Source of the DNA: Rhodococcus sp. HM1 | GTDB lineage: Bacteria > Actinomycetota > Actinomycetes > Mycobacteriales > Mycobacteriaceae | Direction of reading: 5' to 3' | Length of the DNA: 62,422 nucleotides | NCBI RefSeq assembly: GCF_023218075.1 | Contig: NZ_JALPTB010000040.1 | Coordinates: forward strand, 1 to 62,422 | In this document: in pieces, positions 16,068 to 26,305 of the stretch | Position numbering within the stretch: position 1 is the first letter of the stretch | Layout: each line of letters starts with the position of its first letter | The notes under the pieces: generated by a model | Told to the model about the DNA's origin: nothing | The model's database searches: none | The model's input: the letters and a program-made list of their open reading frames with translations, nothing else | Translations under genes and position numbers: made by a program

Positions 16068-16757
16068 ATGACCCACGGCGACACCACCGCGGACCTGACC
16101 GGTTCCCTGCTCTCCGAGCCCCCGACCGGACGCGACGACCAGACGTCGAAGCAGTACCTGCGTCTGCGCGCGGACATCCTCGCCGGCAAGTTCCCCCGCG
16201 GCGCCGCCCTGCACGAGACTCAGCTCAGCGAGACCTACGGGGCCTCCCGCACCCCGATCCGCGAAGCGCTCAACTGGCTCGCCCACGACGGGCTGCTCGA
16301 ACGCGCCACCCGCGGCTTCCGGGTGCGCTCGGGCACCGCCGAGGACGTCATCGAGATCTACGCGGCACGTGTCGCGCTCGAATCCGAAGCCGCCGGGGCC
16401 GCCGCCGTCCGGCACACCGAACTCGACATGGCACGCCTCGAACAGCTCCACGGATTCTGTTGCGCCGCAACCGATGACGCCGAGGTACGCAGCGGAAACT
16501 TCCGGTTCCACGAGGCCCTGTGGCAGGCCGCGCACAACTCGACCATCACCGCGCTGCTGGTGCGCCTTACCACCCAGCTGCGCATCTACGACTCGGGGCC
16601 GCCGTCCAACTACGGCGAACCCGACCTCCTCAACGCCGAGCACGAGCAGATCCTGGCCGCCCTGCGGGCCCGCGACGAAAGCGCCGCCCGCGAGCACATG
16701 CGCACACATCTCGAGCGCAGCCGCGAACAACGCATCCGCCTCTTCGCGCAGAGCTGA
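16068..16757 (+). CDS. GntR family regulator with FCD effector domain
   Basis: A 229-residue FadR-subfamily repressor. The N-terminal winged helix has the GntR signature ALHETQLSETYGASRTPIREALNWLAHDGLLE. The C-terminal all-helical FCD domain (about 95-225) has IYAARVALESEAAGAAA, the metal/ligand-binding NFRFHEALWQAAHN and a late AEHEQILAALRARD. FCD domains bind small carboxylates or metals. It is transcribed divergently from the sulfurtransferase-thiM-monooxygenase operon with a palindromic core in between, which is the usual layout for a local regulator. Confidence 0.92.
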   Translation: MTHGDTTADLTGSLLSEPPTGRDDQTSKQYLRLRADILAGKFPRGAALHETQLSETYGASRTPIREALNWLAHDGLLERATRGFRVRSGTAEDVIEIYAARVALESEAAGAAAVRHTELDMARLEQLHGFCCAATDDAEVRSGNFRFHEALWQAAHNSTITALLVRLTTQLRIYDSGPPSNYGEPDLLNAEHEQILAALRARDESAAREHMRTHLERSREQRIRLFAQS

Positions 16758-16769
16758 CCGCTCCCCTAC

Positions 16770-16787
16770 CGGGGTCGCCTTACCCCG
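16770..16787. terminator. Short hairpin between convergent GntR and glnE genes
   Basis: A six-base stem, CGGGGT with ACCCCG, around a six-base loop lies in the 36 bases between the two convergent stop codons. It is weak but well placed for bidirectional termination. Confidence 0.45.
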
Positions 16788-16793
16788 TGGCCA

Positions 16794-19700
16794 CTACCCG
16801 TGCCCGTCGTATCCGTGCGCGCTTCCGTAACCGTTGTCGGTTCCCCCGAAGACCCGCTCGACGACGGCCCGGGCTCGCCGCGTGACCCGCAGGTAGTGGT
16901 CCAGGAACTCGGAGGCGTCCCCCTCCCATCCCGCGACCCGCGCGACGGCGGTCAGCGTCTTACCCGGCCCGGGCAGCTGATCGGTCGGTTTGCCCCGCAC
17001 CAGCACGAGCGCGTTGCGGGCCCGCGTCGCCAGGAGCCAGGACTCCCGCAGCAGCGCGACATCCTCCTGGCTGACCAGTTCCGCGGCACCGATCGCATCG
17101 AGCGCCTCGAGCGTCGAGGTGTTGTGCAGCGCCGGAATCCGGTGGGCGTGCTGCAATTGCAGCAACTGCACGGTCCATTCGATGTCTGCCAGGCCACCGC
17201 GGCCGAGCTTGGTGTGGGTCGCCGGATCCGCACCGCGCGGCAGCCGCTCCGAGTCGACGCGCGCCTTGATCCGCCGGATCTCGCGCACCGCCTCCTGCGA
17301 CACCCCACCCTCCGGGTAACGGACCGCGTCGATCATGCGCAGGAACCGTTCAGCGAGATCGGGGTCGCCGGCGGCGGGGTGCGCACGCAGCAGCGCCTGC
17401 ACCTCCCACGCCTGCGCCCACTGCGCGTAGTACGCCTGGTACGAGGCGAGTGTGCGCACCAACGGCCCACTGCGACCCTCGGGCCGCAGACCCGCGTCCA
17501 CCTCCAGCGGCGGATCGGTGCTCGGCGCGCCGAGCAGCTTGCGGACCTGTTCGGCGATCTGGTTGGCCCACTTGACGGCCACCGTTTCGTCGGCGTCCGG
17601 TAGCGGCTCGCACACGAACAGCACGTCGGCATCGGACCCGTAGCCCAGTTCGGCGCCGCCGAGCCTGCCCATGCCGATCACCGCGATGCGCGCCGGCGCA
17701 GGGCCCTGCTTCTGTTCGGATGCGCGGATCACGGCGCCCAGCGCCGCCTCGAGCACCGCGGACCACACGCTCGACAGGGCCCGGCACACCTGGGGCACGT
17801 CGAGCATGCCGAGGATGTCGGCGCTGGCGACACGGGCGAGTTCGGCGCGCCGCAGCGATCGGGCCGCCCCGATCGCGCGCACCGGATCGTCGTACCGCGC
17901 CGACGACGTGACGATCGCCTTCGCGACCTCCTCGGGTTGCGGTTCGAGCAGGCGCGGACCGTTGGGGCCGTCCGCGAACAGGCGCACCACGTCGGGGGCG
18001 TTGATGAGCAGGTCCGGCACGAACGCCGACGATCCGAGCACCGTCATCAGCCGTTCGGCGACCGAGGGTTCGTCGCGCAGTGTCCGCAGGAACCACACCG
18101 CGTTGTACATCGCGTCGGACAGCCGCCGGTACGCCAGCAGGCCCGCGTCGGGATCGACTGTGTCGCTCAGCGATTCGAGCAGCTGCGGAAGAATCAGTGC
18201 CTGGATCCGCGCCTTGCGCGAGGCACCACCGGACAGCGCGGTCAGGTGTCCGAGCGCGTGTTCCGGTGCGCTGTAGCCGAGCGCCGCGAGCTGACGCACC
18301 GCACCTTCCGGGGACAGCCGCACCGCCTCCGCGTCGAGGCGGGCCACCGATTCGAGCAGCGGACGGTAGAACAGCTTGGCGTGCAGCTTGCGGACCCGGG
18401 CCGAGTTCCGCTTGATCTCGGCCTCGAGCACCCCGAGCGCGTCGTTGCGGCCGTCCGGCCGCATGTGCGCGGCACGGGCCAGCCAGCGCAGTGCCTCCCG
18501 GTCCTCGGCGGGCGGCAGGGTATGGGTGCGTTTGAGCTTCTGCAGTTGCAGCCGGTGTTCGAGCAATCGCAGGAACTCGTACGACGCCCGCAGGTTCGCG
18601 GCGTCGTCGCGGCCGACATACCCGCCTTCCGCGAGCGCCGACAACGCTTCCACCGTGTTGGGTACCCGCAGCGATTCGTCGGCGCGGCCGTGCACGAGTT
18701 GCAGCAGCTGGACCGCGAATTCGACGTCGCGCAGGCTCCCGCGTCCGAGTTTCAGTTCGCGTTCGCGCAATTCCGCGGGGACGAGTTCCTCGACGCGCCG
18801 GCGCATCGCCTGCACTTCCGGAACGAACGCCTCACGCTCGGACGCGGTCCACACCATCGGGCTCAACGCCTCGATGTAGCGGCGGCCCAGTTCGAGATCG
18901 CCGGCCATCGGCCGGGCCTTGAGCAGCGCCTGGAACTCCCACGTCTTGGCCCACCGGGTGTAGTAGGCGATGTGCGAGTCGAGGGTTCGGACCAGTTCGC
19001 CGCGTTTACCTTCCGGACGCAGCGCGGCATCGACGTCGAAGAACGCCGACGTGCCGATTCGCATCATCTCCCCGGCGATGCGGCTCGCGCGCGCGTCGGC
19101 GGGCTCCGCCACGAACACGACGTCGACGTCGCTGACGTAGTTCAGTTCGCGCGCACCGCATTTGCCCATCGCGATGACCGCGAGATCGACGGGGCACGGT
19201 CCCTCGGGGACGATCGTCGCGACCGCGACGGCCAGCGCGGCGGTCAAGGCCGCGTCGGCGAGATCCGCGAGCTTGTGTCCCACCTCGATGTACGGCAGCA
19301 CCGGCTCGTTCTCGACGGTCGCCGCGAGATCCACGGCGGCGATGAGCATCAGCTGATCGCGATAGGAGGTGCGCAGCGCCGGTATCGCCGCGGGGCCGGT
19401 GAGCTGCGCCCGGTAGACGAGCGTGTCGGTGCGGCCCCCCGGCTCGGCGACCGCTCCGACGCAGTCGAGCATGCGCGCGGTGAACGTGTGCCGGTCCGGC
19501 AGCTCGAGTTTCCCGGCGAGCATGCGCCAGCGGTCCGGGTGGGCGACGACATGGTCGCCGAACGCCGCGGAGGCCCCGAACAACCCGAACAGCCGTCCCC
19601 GCAGTCCCTTGTCGAAACGCAGCGCGCCGTCGAGTTCGGCCCACCCGGCCTCGTCGAGTGCCTCCTGCAGCCGAACCAGGTTCCGCAACGCCAGATCGGC

Positions 19701-19850
19701 GTTCGGGGCGCGCGACAACGACCACAGCAGTTCGATGCTGTCGGTGTCGTTCCAGGCGAGCTGTTCGAGGTGGGCTGCGGCCGTGGGCTCGACGAGCCCG
19801 AGCCGGCCCGGTCCGGGAATCGCGGACCGGGCGGGTGGCGGTTTCACCAC
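16794..19850 (-). CDS. glnE: Bifunctional glutamine synthetase adenylyltransferase/deadenylyltransferase
   Basis: A 1,018-residue GlnE that adds AMP to, or removes it from, glutamine synthetase according to nitrogen status. It has two nucleotidyltransferase halves: [18 protein letters not shown] in the N-terminal deadenylylase half and [19 protein letters not shown] in the C-terminal adenylylase half, each with the DxD metal-binding pair. [20 protein letters not shown] and [19 protein letters not shown] are the paired conserved repeats. Length matches actinobacterial GlnE. The start is GTG 19850 (a second GTG follows directly). It lies 82 bases downstream of glnA2 on the same strand, the order seen in mycobacteria. 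Confidence 0.97.
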   Translation of the reverse strand: MVKPPPARSAIPGPGRLGLVEPTAAAHLEQLAWNDTDSIELLWSLSRAPNADLALRNLVRLQEALDEAGWAELDGALRFDKGLRGRLFGLFGASAAFGDHVVAHPDRWRMLAGKLELPDRHTFTARMLDCVGAVAEPGGRTDTLVYRAQLTGPAAIPALRTSYRDQLMLIAAVDLAATVENEPVLPYIEVGHKLADLADAALTAALAVAVATIVPEGPCPVDLAVIAMGKCGARELNYVSDVDVVFVAEPADARASRIAGEMMRIGTSAFFDVDAALRPEGKRGELVRTLDSHIAYYTRWAKTWEFQALLKARPMAGDLELGRRYIEALSPMVWTASEREAFVPEVQAMRRRVEELVPAELRERELKLGRGSLRDVEFAVQLLQLVHGRADESLRVPNTVEALSALAEGGYVGRDDAANLRASYEFLRLLEHRLQLQKLKRTHTLPPAEDREALRWLARAAHMRPDGRNDALGVLEAEIKRNSARVRKLHAKLFYRPLLESVARLDAEAVRLSPEGAVRQLAALGYSAPEHALGHLTALSGGASRKARIQALILPQLLESLSDTVDPDAGLLAYRRLSDAMYNAVWFLRTLRDEPSVAERLMTVLGSSAFVPDLLINAPDVVRLFADGPNGPRLLEPQPEEVAKAIVTSSARYDDPVRAIGAARSLRRAELARVASADILGMLDVPQVCRALSSVWSAVLEAALGAVIRASEQKQGPAPARIAVIGMGRLGGAELGYGSDADVLFVCEPLPDADETVAVKWANQIAEQVRKLLGAPSTDPPLEVDAGLRPEGRSGPLVRTLASYQAYYAQWAQAWEVQALLRAHPAAGDPDLAERFLRMIDAVRYPEGGVSQEAVREIRRIKARVDSERLPRGADPATHTKLGRGGLADIEWTVQLLQLQHAHRIPALHNTSTLEALDAIGAAELVSQEDVALLRESWLLATRARNALVLVRGKPTDQLPGPGKTLTAVARVAGWEGDASEFLDHYLRVTRRARAVVERVFGGTDNGYGSAHGYDGHG

Positions 19851-19932
19851 GCACCCACCCCCGGTCCCACGCCGGTCGGATCTGCCGCGATCTCCTCTGT
19901 CCGCGTCCGCACGCCATTCACCCTATCGCCGA

Positions 19933-21270
19933 CTACAGACCCAGGTACTGCTCCAGCTCGTACGGGGTGACCTGGCTGCGGTAGTTCTCCCATTCACGCC
20001 ACTTGTTGCGCAGGAAGTAGTCGAACACGTGCTCGCCGAGCGCCTCGGCGACCAGCTCGGACTTCTCCATCTCGCGCAGCGCGATGTCGAGATCGGTGGG
20101 CAGCTCGCGGTAGCCCATCGCGCGCCGCTCGGCGGAGGTCAGCGACCACACGTCGTCCTCGGCCTCGGGGGCGAGCTCGTAGCCCTTCTCGATGCCGCGC
20201 AGACCGGCGGCCAGCAGCACCGCGAACGTCAGGTAGGGGTTGCACGCCGAGTCCGGGGTGCGGATCTCCACGCGGCGCGACGACGCCTTGTTCGGCGTGT
20301 ACATCGGCACGCGCACGAGCGCCGAACGGTTCGACGGACCCCAGCACGCGGCCGTGGGGGCTTCTCCGCCGTGCACGATGCGCTTGTAGGAGTTCACCCA
20401 CTGGTTGGTGACGGCGCTGATCTCGTTGGCGTGCTCGAGGATGCCGGCGATGAACGCCTTGCCGGTCGCGGAGAGCTGCAGCGGATCGTCCGGATCGTGG
20501 AAGGCGTTGTTCTCGCCCTCGAACAGGCTCATGTGCGTGTGCATCGCCGAACCGGCGTGCTCACGGAACGGCTTGGGCATGAAGGTCGCGCGCACACCCT
20601 CCGCCATCGCGATCTCCTTGACCACGTAGCGGAAGGTCATCACGTTGTCGGCCATCGACAGCGCGTCGGCGTAGCGCAGATCGATCTCCTGCTGGCCGGG
20701 GGCGGTCTCGTGATGGCTGAACTCGACCGAGATACCCATCGACTCGAGCGCGTCGATCGCGTGCCGGCGGAAGTTCGGGGCCGAGCGGTGCACGGACTGG
20801 TCGAAGTAGCCACCGTCGTCGGCCGGGACCGGGGGCTGGCCGGGCTCACCGTTCTCGACGAGGAAGAACTCGATCTCGGGGTGCACGTAGCAGCTGAAAC
20901 CCAGATCCGACGCCTTGTTCAGCTGGCGGCGCAGCACGTGCCGCGGGTCCGCCCAGCTGGGGGTGCCGTCCGGCATGGTGATGTCGCAGAACATCCGCGC
21001 CGAGTACTGGTGTCCGCGATCGTCCATCCACGGCAGCACCTGGAAGGTCGTGGCGTCCGGCCGCGCGACCATGTCGGCCTCGGAGATGCGGGAGAAACCC
21101 TCGATGGCCGAGCCGTCGAAACCGATGCCCTCCTCGAAGGCTCCTTCGAGTTCGGCCGGGGCGATCGCCACGGATTTGAGCGTCCCGACGACATCGGTGA
21201 ACCACAGGCGCACGAACCGAATGTCGCGCTCTTCGAGGGTGCGGAGCACGAACTCCTTCTGGCGATCCAT
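19933..21270 (-). CDS. glnA2: Glutamine synthetase, GlnA2 type
   Basis: A 445-residue glutamine synthetase that makes glutamine, or a gamma-glutamylated amine as in some actinobacterial paralogues, from glutamate with ATP. MDRQKEFVLRTLEERDIRF with DVVGTLKSVAIAP begins the beta-grasp domain, and the catalytic domain has HPEIEFFLVENGEPG, HTHMSLFEGENNAFHD and RRVEIRTPDSACNPYLTFA. The adenylylation loop region reads LTSAERRAMGYRELP with no NLYDL-type Tyr, as expected of GlnA2 rather than GlnA1. ATG 21270 is chosen by homology with the mycobacterial start, six codons inside a longer frame. It is followed by glnE. A GlnR-like half-site lies upstream. Confidence 0.96.
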   Translation of the reverse strand: MDRQKEFVLRTLEERDIRFVRLWFTDVVGTLKSVAIAPAELEGAFEEGIGFDGSAIEGFSRISEADMVARPDATTFQVLPWMDDRGHQYSARMFCDITMPDGTPSWADPRHVLRRQLNKASDLGFSCYVHPEIEFFLVENGEPGQPPVPADDGGYFDQSVHRSAPNFRRHAIDALESMGISVEFSHHETAPGQQEIDLRYADALSMADNVMTFRYVVKEIAMAEGVRATFMPKPFREHAGSAMHTHMSLFEGENNAFHDPDDPLQLSATGKAFIAGILEHANEISAVTNQWVNSYKRIVHGGEAPTAACWGPSNRSALVRVPMYTPNKASSRRVEIRTPDSACNPYLTFAVLLAAGLRGIEKGYELAPEAEDDVWSLTSAERRAMGYRELPTDLDIALREMEKSELVAEALGEHVFDYFLRNKWREWENYRSQVTPYELEQYLGL

Positions 21271-21293
21271 AGTGGCGAGACTAGGCACTGGGA

Positions 21294-21309
21294 GTTAACT
21301 CCGTGTTAC
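21294..21309 (-). promoter_or_regulatory. Possible GlnR-type half-site upstream of glnA2
   Basis: On the minus strand GTAAC, six bases, then TTAAC lies 24 bases upstream of the glnA2 start. Actinobacterial GlnR boxes are built from GTnAC and GAAAC elements six bases apart, so this matches one half with imperfect second element. The opposite half is not convincing. Confidence 0.35.
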
Positions 21310-21354
21310 ATCGGTGAGTTATCGATGCGGCGTGTCGCTCACAACCGCTACGGG

Positions 21355-22911
21355 TCAGCAGTGCGGGTCGGATTCCGGCACCTCGAGGGACACCAGATAC
21401 CGGATCACCGGGTCGTCGACGCACCGCTGCCCGTCGAGCACCACGGTGTGCTGGGTCCCGGTGAAACTGATGAGCGCGCCGCCGAGCTGACGGGCCAGAT
21501 CCACGCCGGCCTGATAGGGGGTCGCGGGATCCTCGGTGGTCGAGACCACCAGCACCGGAGGCAATCCCGGAACCTCCGGAGTGTGCGGCTCGCCGGTGTT
21601 CGGCACCGGCCAGAACGCACACAGATCCAGCGGGGCCTGCCCGGTTCCGCGGCCGTCGTCGAGGAACGGCGCCGCCTCCCGGAACCGGGTGTCGGCCTCG
21701 CCGGCCAGGGCCCGGTCGGTGATCCGCGGGTCGTCGACGCACCGGATCGCGTTGAACGCGTCGTTGACGTTGTTGTAGGTGCCGTCCTCGCCCCGCCCCT
21801 CGTACATATCCGCCAGCAACAGCAGCGTGTCGCCGTTGCCGTCGGCCAGCGACCGCAGGCCGCCGCGCAGCGACCCCCACAGACTCGGCGAGTACAGGGC
21901 CTGCTGCACACCGGTGATCGCGTCGCGGTGGCTGAGTCCGCGCGGGTCGGTGGTCCGGGCCGGGGCGGTGATCAGCGGGTCGACCAGCGCCCGGAACCGC
22001 GCGACGGCCTGCGTCGGATCGGTGCCGAGCGCGCAGGTGTCGTAGCGGGCACAGTCCGCGGCGAACGCATCGAACGCCCGCTGGAAACCGGCGGCCTGTA
22101 GCACCACCTCCTCGACGGGTTCCTGCTCGGGGTCGAGCGCGCCGTCGAGGACGAGGGCGCGGACCCGGTCGGGGAACGTCTCGGCGTAGACCGTGCCGAG
22201 CCGGGTTCCGTACGAGAAACCCAGGTAGTTGAGCTTCTCGTCGCGGAGCACGCCGCGGATGACGTCCATGTCGCGGACCACCTCGCGGGTACCGACGTGG
22301 GCGAGCAGATCGAGTCCGGACCGCTCGACGCACGCGTCCGCGTACTCCTGGCTGTGTTTCTCGCTCGCGGCGATGCCCTCGGGGGACATGTCGCCGTCGT
22401 CGCGGGCCCGTTCCGCGTCGGCCTCCGCGTCGGTCAGGCAGCGCACCGCGGGCTCGGACGCACCGACCCCGCGCGGATCGAAACCGACGACGTCGAATCG
22501 TTCCGCGAGTTCGGTGGACGCGGCGACGGTGGCCATGCCCAGACCGGATGCCCCCGGTCCGCCCGGGTTGACCAGCAGGGATCCGATCCTGTCCCCGCCC
22601 GCGCGCACACGCGAGATCGCGATCTTCGCGGTCGCAACGTCCGGGTCGTCGTAGTCGAGGGGAACGGTGATGCGGGCACATTCCGCGCCCTCGCGCCCGA
22701 GGCGGGGACCGTCCGTGCCGTAGCCCGCGCAGGACTCCCAGGTCACGGGCTGGGTGTAGAACTGCTCCAATCCGTCCGGAACTCCGACCGGTTCGGCCGG
22801 GACCGCCCTCGTGGTGTCCGACGGGGAGCCGCAGGCGGTGGCCAGCGCGAGACCGGCGACTGCCAGGCCGGTGAGGACACGGGATCGCAGTCCGGGGGTG
22901 AGGATCGGCAC
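21355..22911 (-). CDS. Secreted alpha/beta hydrolase, TAP-like tripeptidyl aminopeptidase lipoprotein
   Basis: A 518-residue exported serine hydrolase of the actinobacterial SlpD/TAP family. The N-terminus [20 protein letters not shown] is a lipoprotein signal with lipobox. The fold follows with [16 protein letters not shown] (oxyanion), the nucleophile elbow [19 protein letters not shown], the acid in [17 protein letters not shown] and His in [16 protein letters not shown]. The C-terminal TAP-like domain carries paired cysteines, including the final residue. Start GTG 22911 is the best fit to the signal peptide, with no clear ribosome site. The equivalent mycobacterial locus (between glnA2 and panB) carries two such paralogues, against one here. 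Confidence 0.9.
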   Translation of the reverse strand: MPILTPGLRSRVLTGLAVAGLALATACGSPSDTTRAVPAEPVGVPDGLEQFYTQPVTWESCAGYGTDGPRLGREGAECARITVPLDYDDPDVATAKIAISRVRAGGDRIGSLLVNPGGPGASGLGMATVAASTELAERFDVVGFDPRGVGASEPAVRCLTDAEADAERARDDGDMSPEGIAASEKHSQEYADACVERSGLDLLAHVGTREVVRDMDVIRGVLRDEKLNYLGFSYGTRLGTVYAETFPDRVRALVLDGALDPEQEPVEEVVLQAAGFQRAFDAFAADCARYDTCALGTDPTQAVARFRALVDPLITAPARTTDPRGLSHRDAITGVQQALYSPSLWGSLRGGLRSLADGNGDTLLLLADMYEGRGEDGTYNNVNDAFNAIRCVDDPRITDRALAGEADTRFREAAPFLDDGRGTGQAPLDLCAFWPVPNTGEPHTPEVPGLPPVLVVSTTEDPATPYQAGVDLARQLGGALISFTGTQHTVVLDGQRCVDDPVIRYLVSLEVPESDPHC

Positions 22912-23100
22912 TCCAGCGATGCTAGCGACGCGCGGTCCGGCGCCGCCGCGAGCGACCGCGGCCGGGCGGCTGCGACGAGCGGGAATGTGACCAATCGCAC
23001 GACGCGCCCGGTACACGCGCGGAGCGTGCGGTGGCAGACTCGAGATCGTCATCACCAACCCGGGGACCCCGCACGGGCCTCGAGGCAGAAAGGGACAGCG

Positions 23101-23949
23101 ATGTCCGACAACATGACTTCCGTGTACGGCGGCGCTGCCGCGTCCGATGCCCCCAAGCGCAAGACTCGCGTGCATCACCTGCAGGCGATGAAGGCCGAGG
23201 GCCGACGCTGGGCCGAGCTGACCGCCTACGACTACTCGTCCGCACGCATCTTCGAGGATGCGGGCATTCCGGTGCTGCTCGTCGGCGATTCCGCCGCGAA
23301 CGTCGTCTACGGCTACGACACCACCGTCCCGGTCACCGTCGACGAGATGCTGCCGCTGGTACGCGGCGTCGTCCGTGGCGCACCGCACGCGCTGGTGATC
23401 GCCGACCTGCCGTTCGGCACGTACGAGGCGTCCCCCGAGCAGGCGCTCGCGACCGCGATCCGGTTCATGAAGGAGGGCGGCGCCCACGCGGTGAAGCTCG
23501 AGGGTGGCGAACGGGTCGCCCCGCAGATCGCGGCGATCACTGCGGCCGGCATCCCGGTGCAGGCCCACATCGGCTTCACCCCGCAGTCCGTCAACACCCT
23601 CGGCGGGTTCCGGGTGCAGGGCCGTGGCGACGGCGCCGAGCAGCTGATCCTCGACGCGATCGCGGTCCAGGAAGCCGGTGCGTTCTCCGTCGTGATGGAG
23701 ATGGTTCCGGCCGAGCTGGCCGGTCAGGTCACCCGCAAGCTGACCATCCCCACCGTCGGCATCGGCGCGGGCAACGAGTGCGACGCGCAGGTGCTCGTGT
23801 GGCAGGACATGGCCGGCTACACCAGCGGCAAGACCGCCAAGTTCGTCAAGAAGTTCGGCAACGTCGGCGACGAACTGCGCCGCGCCGCGGCCGACTACGC
23901 CGCCGAGGTTGCCGCGGGTACCTTCCCGGGCCCCGAGCACTCCTTCTGA
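23101..23949 (+). CDS. panB: 3-methyl-2-oxobutanoate hydroxymethyltransferase
   Basis: A 282-residue ketopantoate hydroxymethyltransferase, the first committed step of pantothenate and CoA synthesis. It transfers a hydroxymethyl group from methylene-THF to 2-oxoisovalerate. Motifs seen are [84 protein letters not shown] and the catalytic Glu region [35 protein letters not shown] closes the barrel. ATG 23101 follows AAAGGGA. It is monocistronic with a terminator after it. No panC or panD is nearby. Confidence 0.97.
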   Translation: MSDNMTSVYGGAAASDAPKRKTRVHHLQAMKAEGRRWAELTAYDYSSARIFEDAGIPVLLVGDSAANVVYGYDTTVPVTVDEMLPLVRGVVRGAPHALVIADLPFGTYEASPEQALATAIRFMKEGGAHAVKLEGGERVAPQIAAITAAGIPVQAHIGFTPQSVNTLGGFRVQGRGDGAEQLILDAIAVQEAGAFSVVMEMVPAELAGQVTRKLTIPTVGIGAGNECDAQVLVWQDMAGYTSGKTAKFVKKFGNVGDELRRAAADYAAEVAAGTFPGPEHSF

Positions 23950-23972
23950 TCCCACTTCCCTGATCCCGGTCC

Positions 23973-24005
23973 GACGGGTGTCACGGCCATGCCGTGGCAC
24001 CCGTC
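23973..24005 (+). terminator. Hairpin terminator after panB
   Basis: A 15-base stem (23973-23987 with 23991-24005, one mismatch) around a CAT loop lies 24 bases beyond the panB stop. No T run follows, as is usual in this genome. Confidence 0.75.
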
Positions 24006-24137
24006 GTCGGCATTCGGGGCCGGCAATTCACCCGGGATGGCCTCCGGACGCGTCCTCCGGTTACAGTAACCGCCGGTAGCGGGCGGGCCGGTCGGTCACG
24101 TCCGGGGGGTATCACGGACATCCTTGGGGGCTCTGGG

Positions 24138-25766
24138 ATGAAGCGGCGTCGTTTCCTGCAGGCATCGACCCTGGCGGCTGCTGCCGTCGCGTTCGGGCCG
24201 GGGCTCGCAGGATCGCGGTCCGCGTCCGCGCTGCCCGTGGGGACCGACACCTACCTGCGCCTGGTGCCCGAACTGTTCGCCGCTCCCCCGACCGCACCCG
24301 ACCACTCCGAGGTCATCGTCGTCGGATCCGGTTTCGGGGCCAGCGCCGCGGCGCTGCGCCTGGCCGAGTCCGGCAGCCGCGTCACCGTCCTCGAGCGCGG
24401 CCTGCGCTGGCCGCGCGATCCGCAGCGGGAGATCTTCACCACCGACCTGCTCGCCGACGGCCGCGGCCTGTATCACCGTGTGGCGTTCATCGGCCCCACC
24501 GGTGTCCCGGTGACCTGCGACGACTTCGCCGGGGTCCTCGACGTGGTCGACTACCCCAACCTGTCGGTGTGGCGCGGCGCCGCGGTCGGCGGCGGCTCCG
24601 TCGTGTTCACCGGCGTGATGATCGCGCCCGAGCAGCGCTTCTTCGAGCACGTGTTCGGCTCGCGGCTCGACTACCGGGAGATGACCTCCACCTGGTATCC
24701 GAAGGTGCGCTCCATGCTGCGCCTCGATGCGATGCCCGACGACATCTACGGCGCCCCCGAGTTCACGCACTCGCGCCGGTGGGACGCGGACGCCCGCGCG
24801 GCCGGCTACACCCCGCATCGCATCGACGGGATCTGGAACTGGGACGTCGTGCGCGACGAACTCGCCGGGCGGGTGCGGCGCTCGGCGATCGCCGGCGAGA
24901 GCAACCTCGGCAATTCCAACGGCGCCAAGTTCGACCTCACACAGAACTACATTCCGGCCGCCGAGGCCACCGGGCGCGCACTCGTGTGCCACGCGCATCG
25001 CGTGCTCGCCGTCGGTCAGGAACCCGACGGCCGCTACCGCGTCGACGTCGAGATCGTCGACCCCTTCGGCACCGTGCTGCGGACGCGGACGCTGACCTGC
25101 GACAGGCTGGTGCTCGGCGCCGGCTCGATCGGCACCACCGAACTGCTGCTGCGCGCCCGCCACACCGGCGCACTGGCGAACCTCGACGACCGCGTCGGTC
25201 GTGGCTGGGGCACCAACGGCGACGCCGTGCTGGTCCGCTCCTTCGCGCTCACCGACGGATTCGCCGGCGACCAGGGCGCCCCGTCCGCCTCCCGGATCGT
25301 CGACGAGTCGGGCATGCCGCTGAGCCTCGAGAACTGGTTCGTCGCGGGCACCGCGAAGGACGTGGGCATGCTGGCCTCGCTCGGCATGACCCTCGACCCG
25401 CGCCGCGCCGAGGTCACCTACGACGCCGGCGCCGGCCGCGCCGTCGTGAACTGGCCGGCGGGCGGGGAACGGGAGAGCGTGGAAGCCCTGCGCGCCGTCC
25501 ACGACGCGATGGCCGAGGCCGGCGGCACCGTGCCGGGCGCGCGGCCGATGGCTCCGGATGTCAATGCGTCCTTCACCGCCCATCCGCTGGGCGGTGCCGT
25601 CCTCGGCGAGGTCACCGACGGCTACGGTCGCGTGCACGGTCATCCGGGCCTGTACGTCGTCGACGGCGCTCTGATCCCGGGCAGCACCGGCACGGTGAAT
25701 CCGTCGCTGACGATCGCCGCGCTCGCCGAACGCAACATCGCGCGGATCATCGCCGAGCGCGGCTGA
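24138..25766 (+). CDS. GMC family oxidoreductase, cholesterol oxidase-like, Tat-exported
   Basis: A 542-residue secreted flavoenzyme most like class I cholesterol oxidases, which oxidise and isomerise 3-beta-hydroxysteroids. The Tat signal is MKRRRFLQASTLAAAAVAFG. The FAD-binding Rossmann motif EVIVVGSGFGASAAALRLAE and VTVLERGLRW follow. GAAVGGGSVVFTGVMI and LDDRVGRGWGTNGDAVL are family segments. The catalytic His is in FTAHPLGGAVLGEV and the conserved Asn in GSTGTVNPSLTIAALAERN. ATG 24138 directly precedes the twin-arginine signal. In rhodococci such enzymes (ChoE) attack membrane or environmental sterols. Other sterol or terpenoid substrates cannot be excluded. Confidence 0.9.
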   Translation: MKRRRFLQASTLAAAAVAFGPGLAGSRSASALPVGTDTYLRLVPELFAAPPTAPDHSEVIVVGSGFGASAAALRLAESGSRVTVLERGLRWPRDPQREIFTTDLLADGRGLYHRVAFIGPTGVPVTCDDFAGVLDVVDYPNLSVWRGAAVGGGSVVFTGVMIAPEQRFFEHVFGSRLDYREMTSTWYPKVRSMLRLDAMPDDIYGAPEFTHSRRWDADARAAGYTPHRIDGIWNWDVVRDELAGRVRRSAIAGESNLGNSNGAKFDLTQNYIPAAEATGRALVCHAHRVLAVGQEPDGRYRVDVEIVDPFGTVLRTRTLTCDRLVLGAGSIGTTELLLRARHTGALANLDDRVGRGWGTNGDAVLVRSFALTDGFAGDQGAPSASRIVDESGMPLSLENWFVAGTAKDVGMLASLGMTLDPRRAEVTYDAGAGRAVVNWPAGGERESVEALRAVHDAMAEAGGTVPGARPMAPDVNASFTAHPLGGAVLGEVTDGYGRVHGHPGLYVVDGALIPGSTGTVNPSLTIAALAERNIARIIAERG

Positions 25767-25876
25767 CGGGTGACGGACGGCACCATCGCAGTGGTGACGA
25801 ACGGCACCGCCGTCGTGCGGTCCGCGGGTGGCAGACTCGGTGTCGACATCGACCGCTCGACCTCCGAGGTGACTCC

Positions 25877-26305
25877 ATGACCGGACTCCGACGCACGCTG
25901 ACCGCGGCCGTCGTCGCTGCTGCCACGATCACCGTGCTCGGTGCCTGCGCCCCGGGATCCGAACCCGCGCCGAGTGGTTCGACCAACCCCGCGCCGCCGA
26001 CCGCCGAGACCACTGCCCCGGCGGCGCTGCCGGGTGGGGTCACCGAGACGCAGGCGGCGGATCTGTGCACCCGGATGGAGGGGGAGCTGCAGAGCTGGCG
26101 CACCTACACCCCGTCGATGAGCAAGCCCGGCCTGAACCTGCTCGTCGGCGAGTGGGCCGCCAACAACGGCATCGATCTGATCGCCCTGGCCGGGGACCGC
26201 GCCCGCATCGACGAGATCACCACCGCGCAGTGCCCGGACGTTCGCGACGAGGCGCTGAGGGCGCTCGAGATCCCCGACTTCGCGTCGGCGCTCGTGGGTT
26301 ACTGA
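25877..26305 (+). CDS. Small lipoprotein of unknown function
   Basis: A 142-residue lipoprotein. The signal MTGLRRTLTAAVVAAATITV ends with lipobox LGACAPG; a Pro/Thr-rich linker (about 30-50) follows, then a small helical domain with a Cys pair (ADLCTRMEGELQSW and TTAQCPDVRDEAL). No known domain is recognised. Mycolata encode many such cell-envelope lipoproteins. Its stop shares one base with the start of pip (TGATG), so the two are translationally coupled, although the products act in different compartments. Confidence 0.85.
   Translation: MTGLRRTLTAAVVAAATITVLGACAPGSEPAPSGSTNPAPPTAETTAPAALPGGVTETQAADLCTRMEGELQSWRTYTPSMSKPGLNLLVGEWAANNGIDLIALAGDRARIDEITTAQCPDVRDEALRALEIPDFASALVGY

Noticed and set aside
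13052-16477. A 1,141-codon plus-strand frame
   Set aside because: It lies antisense to the monooxygenase, thiM and sulfurtransferase genes and runs into GntR in the wrong frame; all four have clear domain motifs.
17937-19970. A 677-codon plus-strand frame opposite glnE
   Set aside because: Antisense to glnE with no recognisable domain; glnE keeps both catalytic DxD halves.
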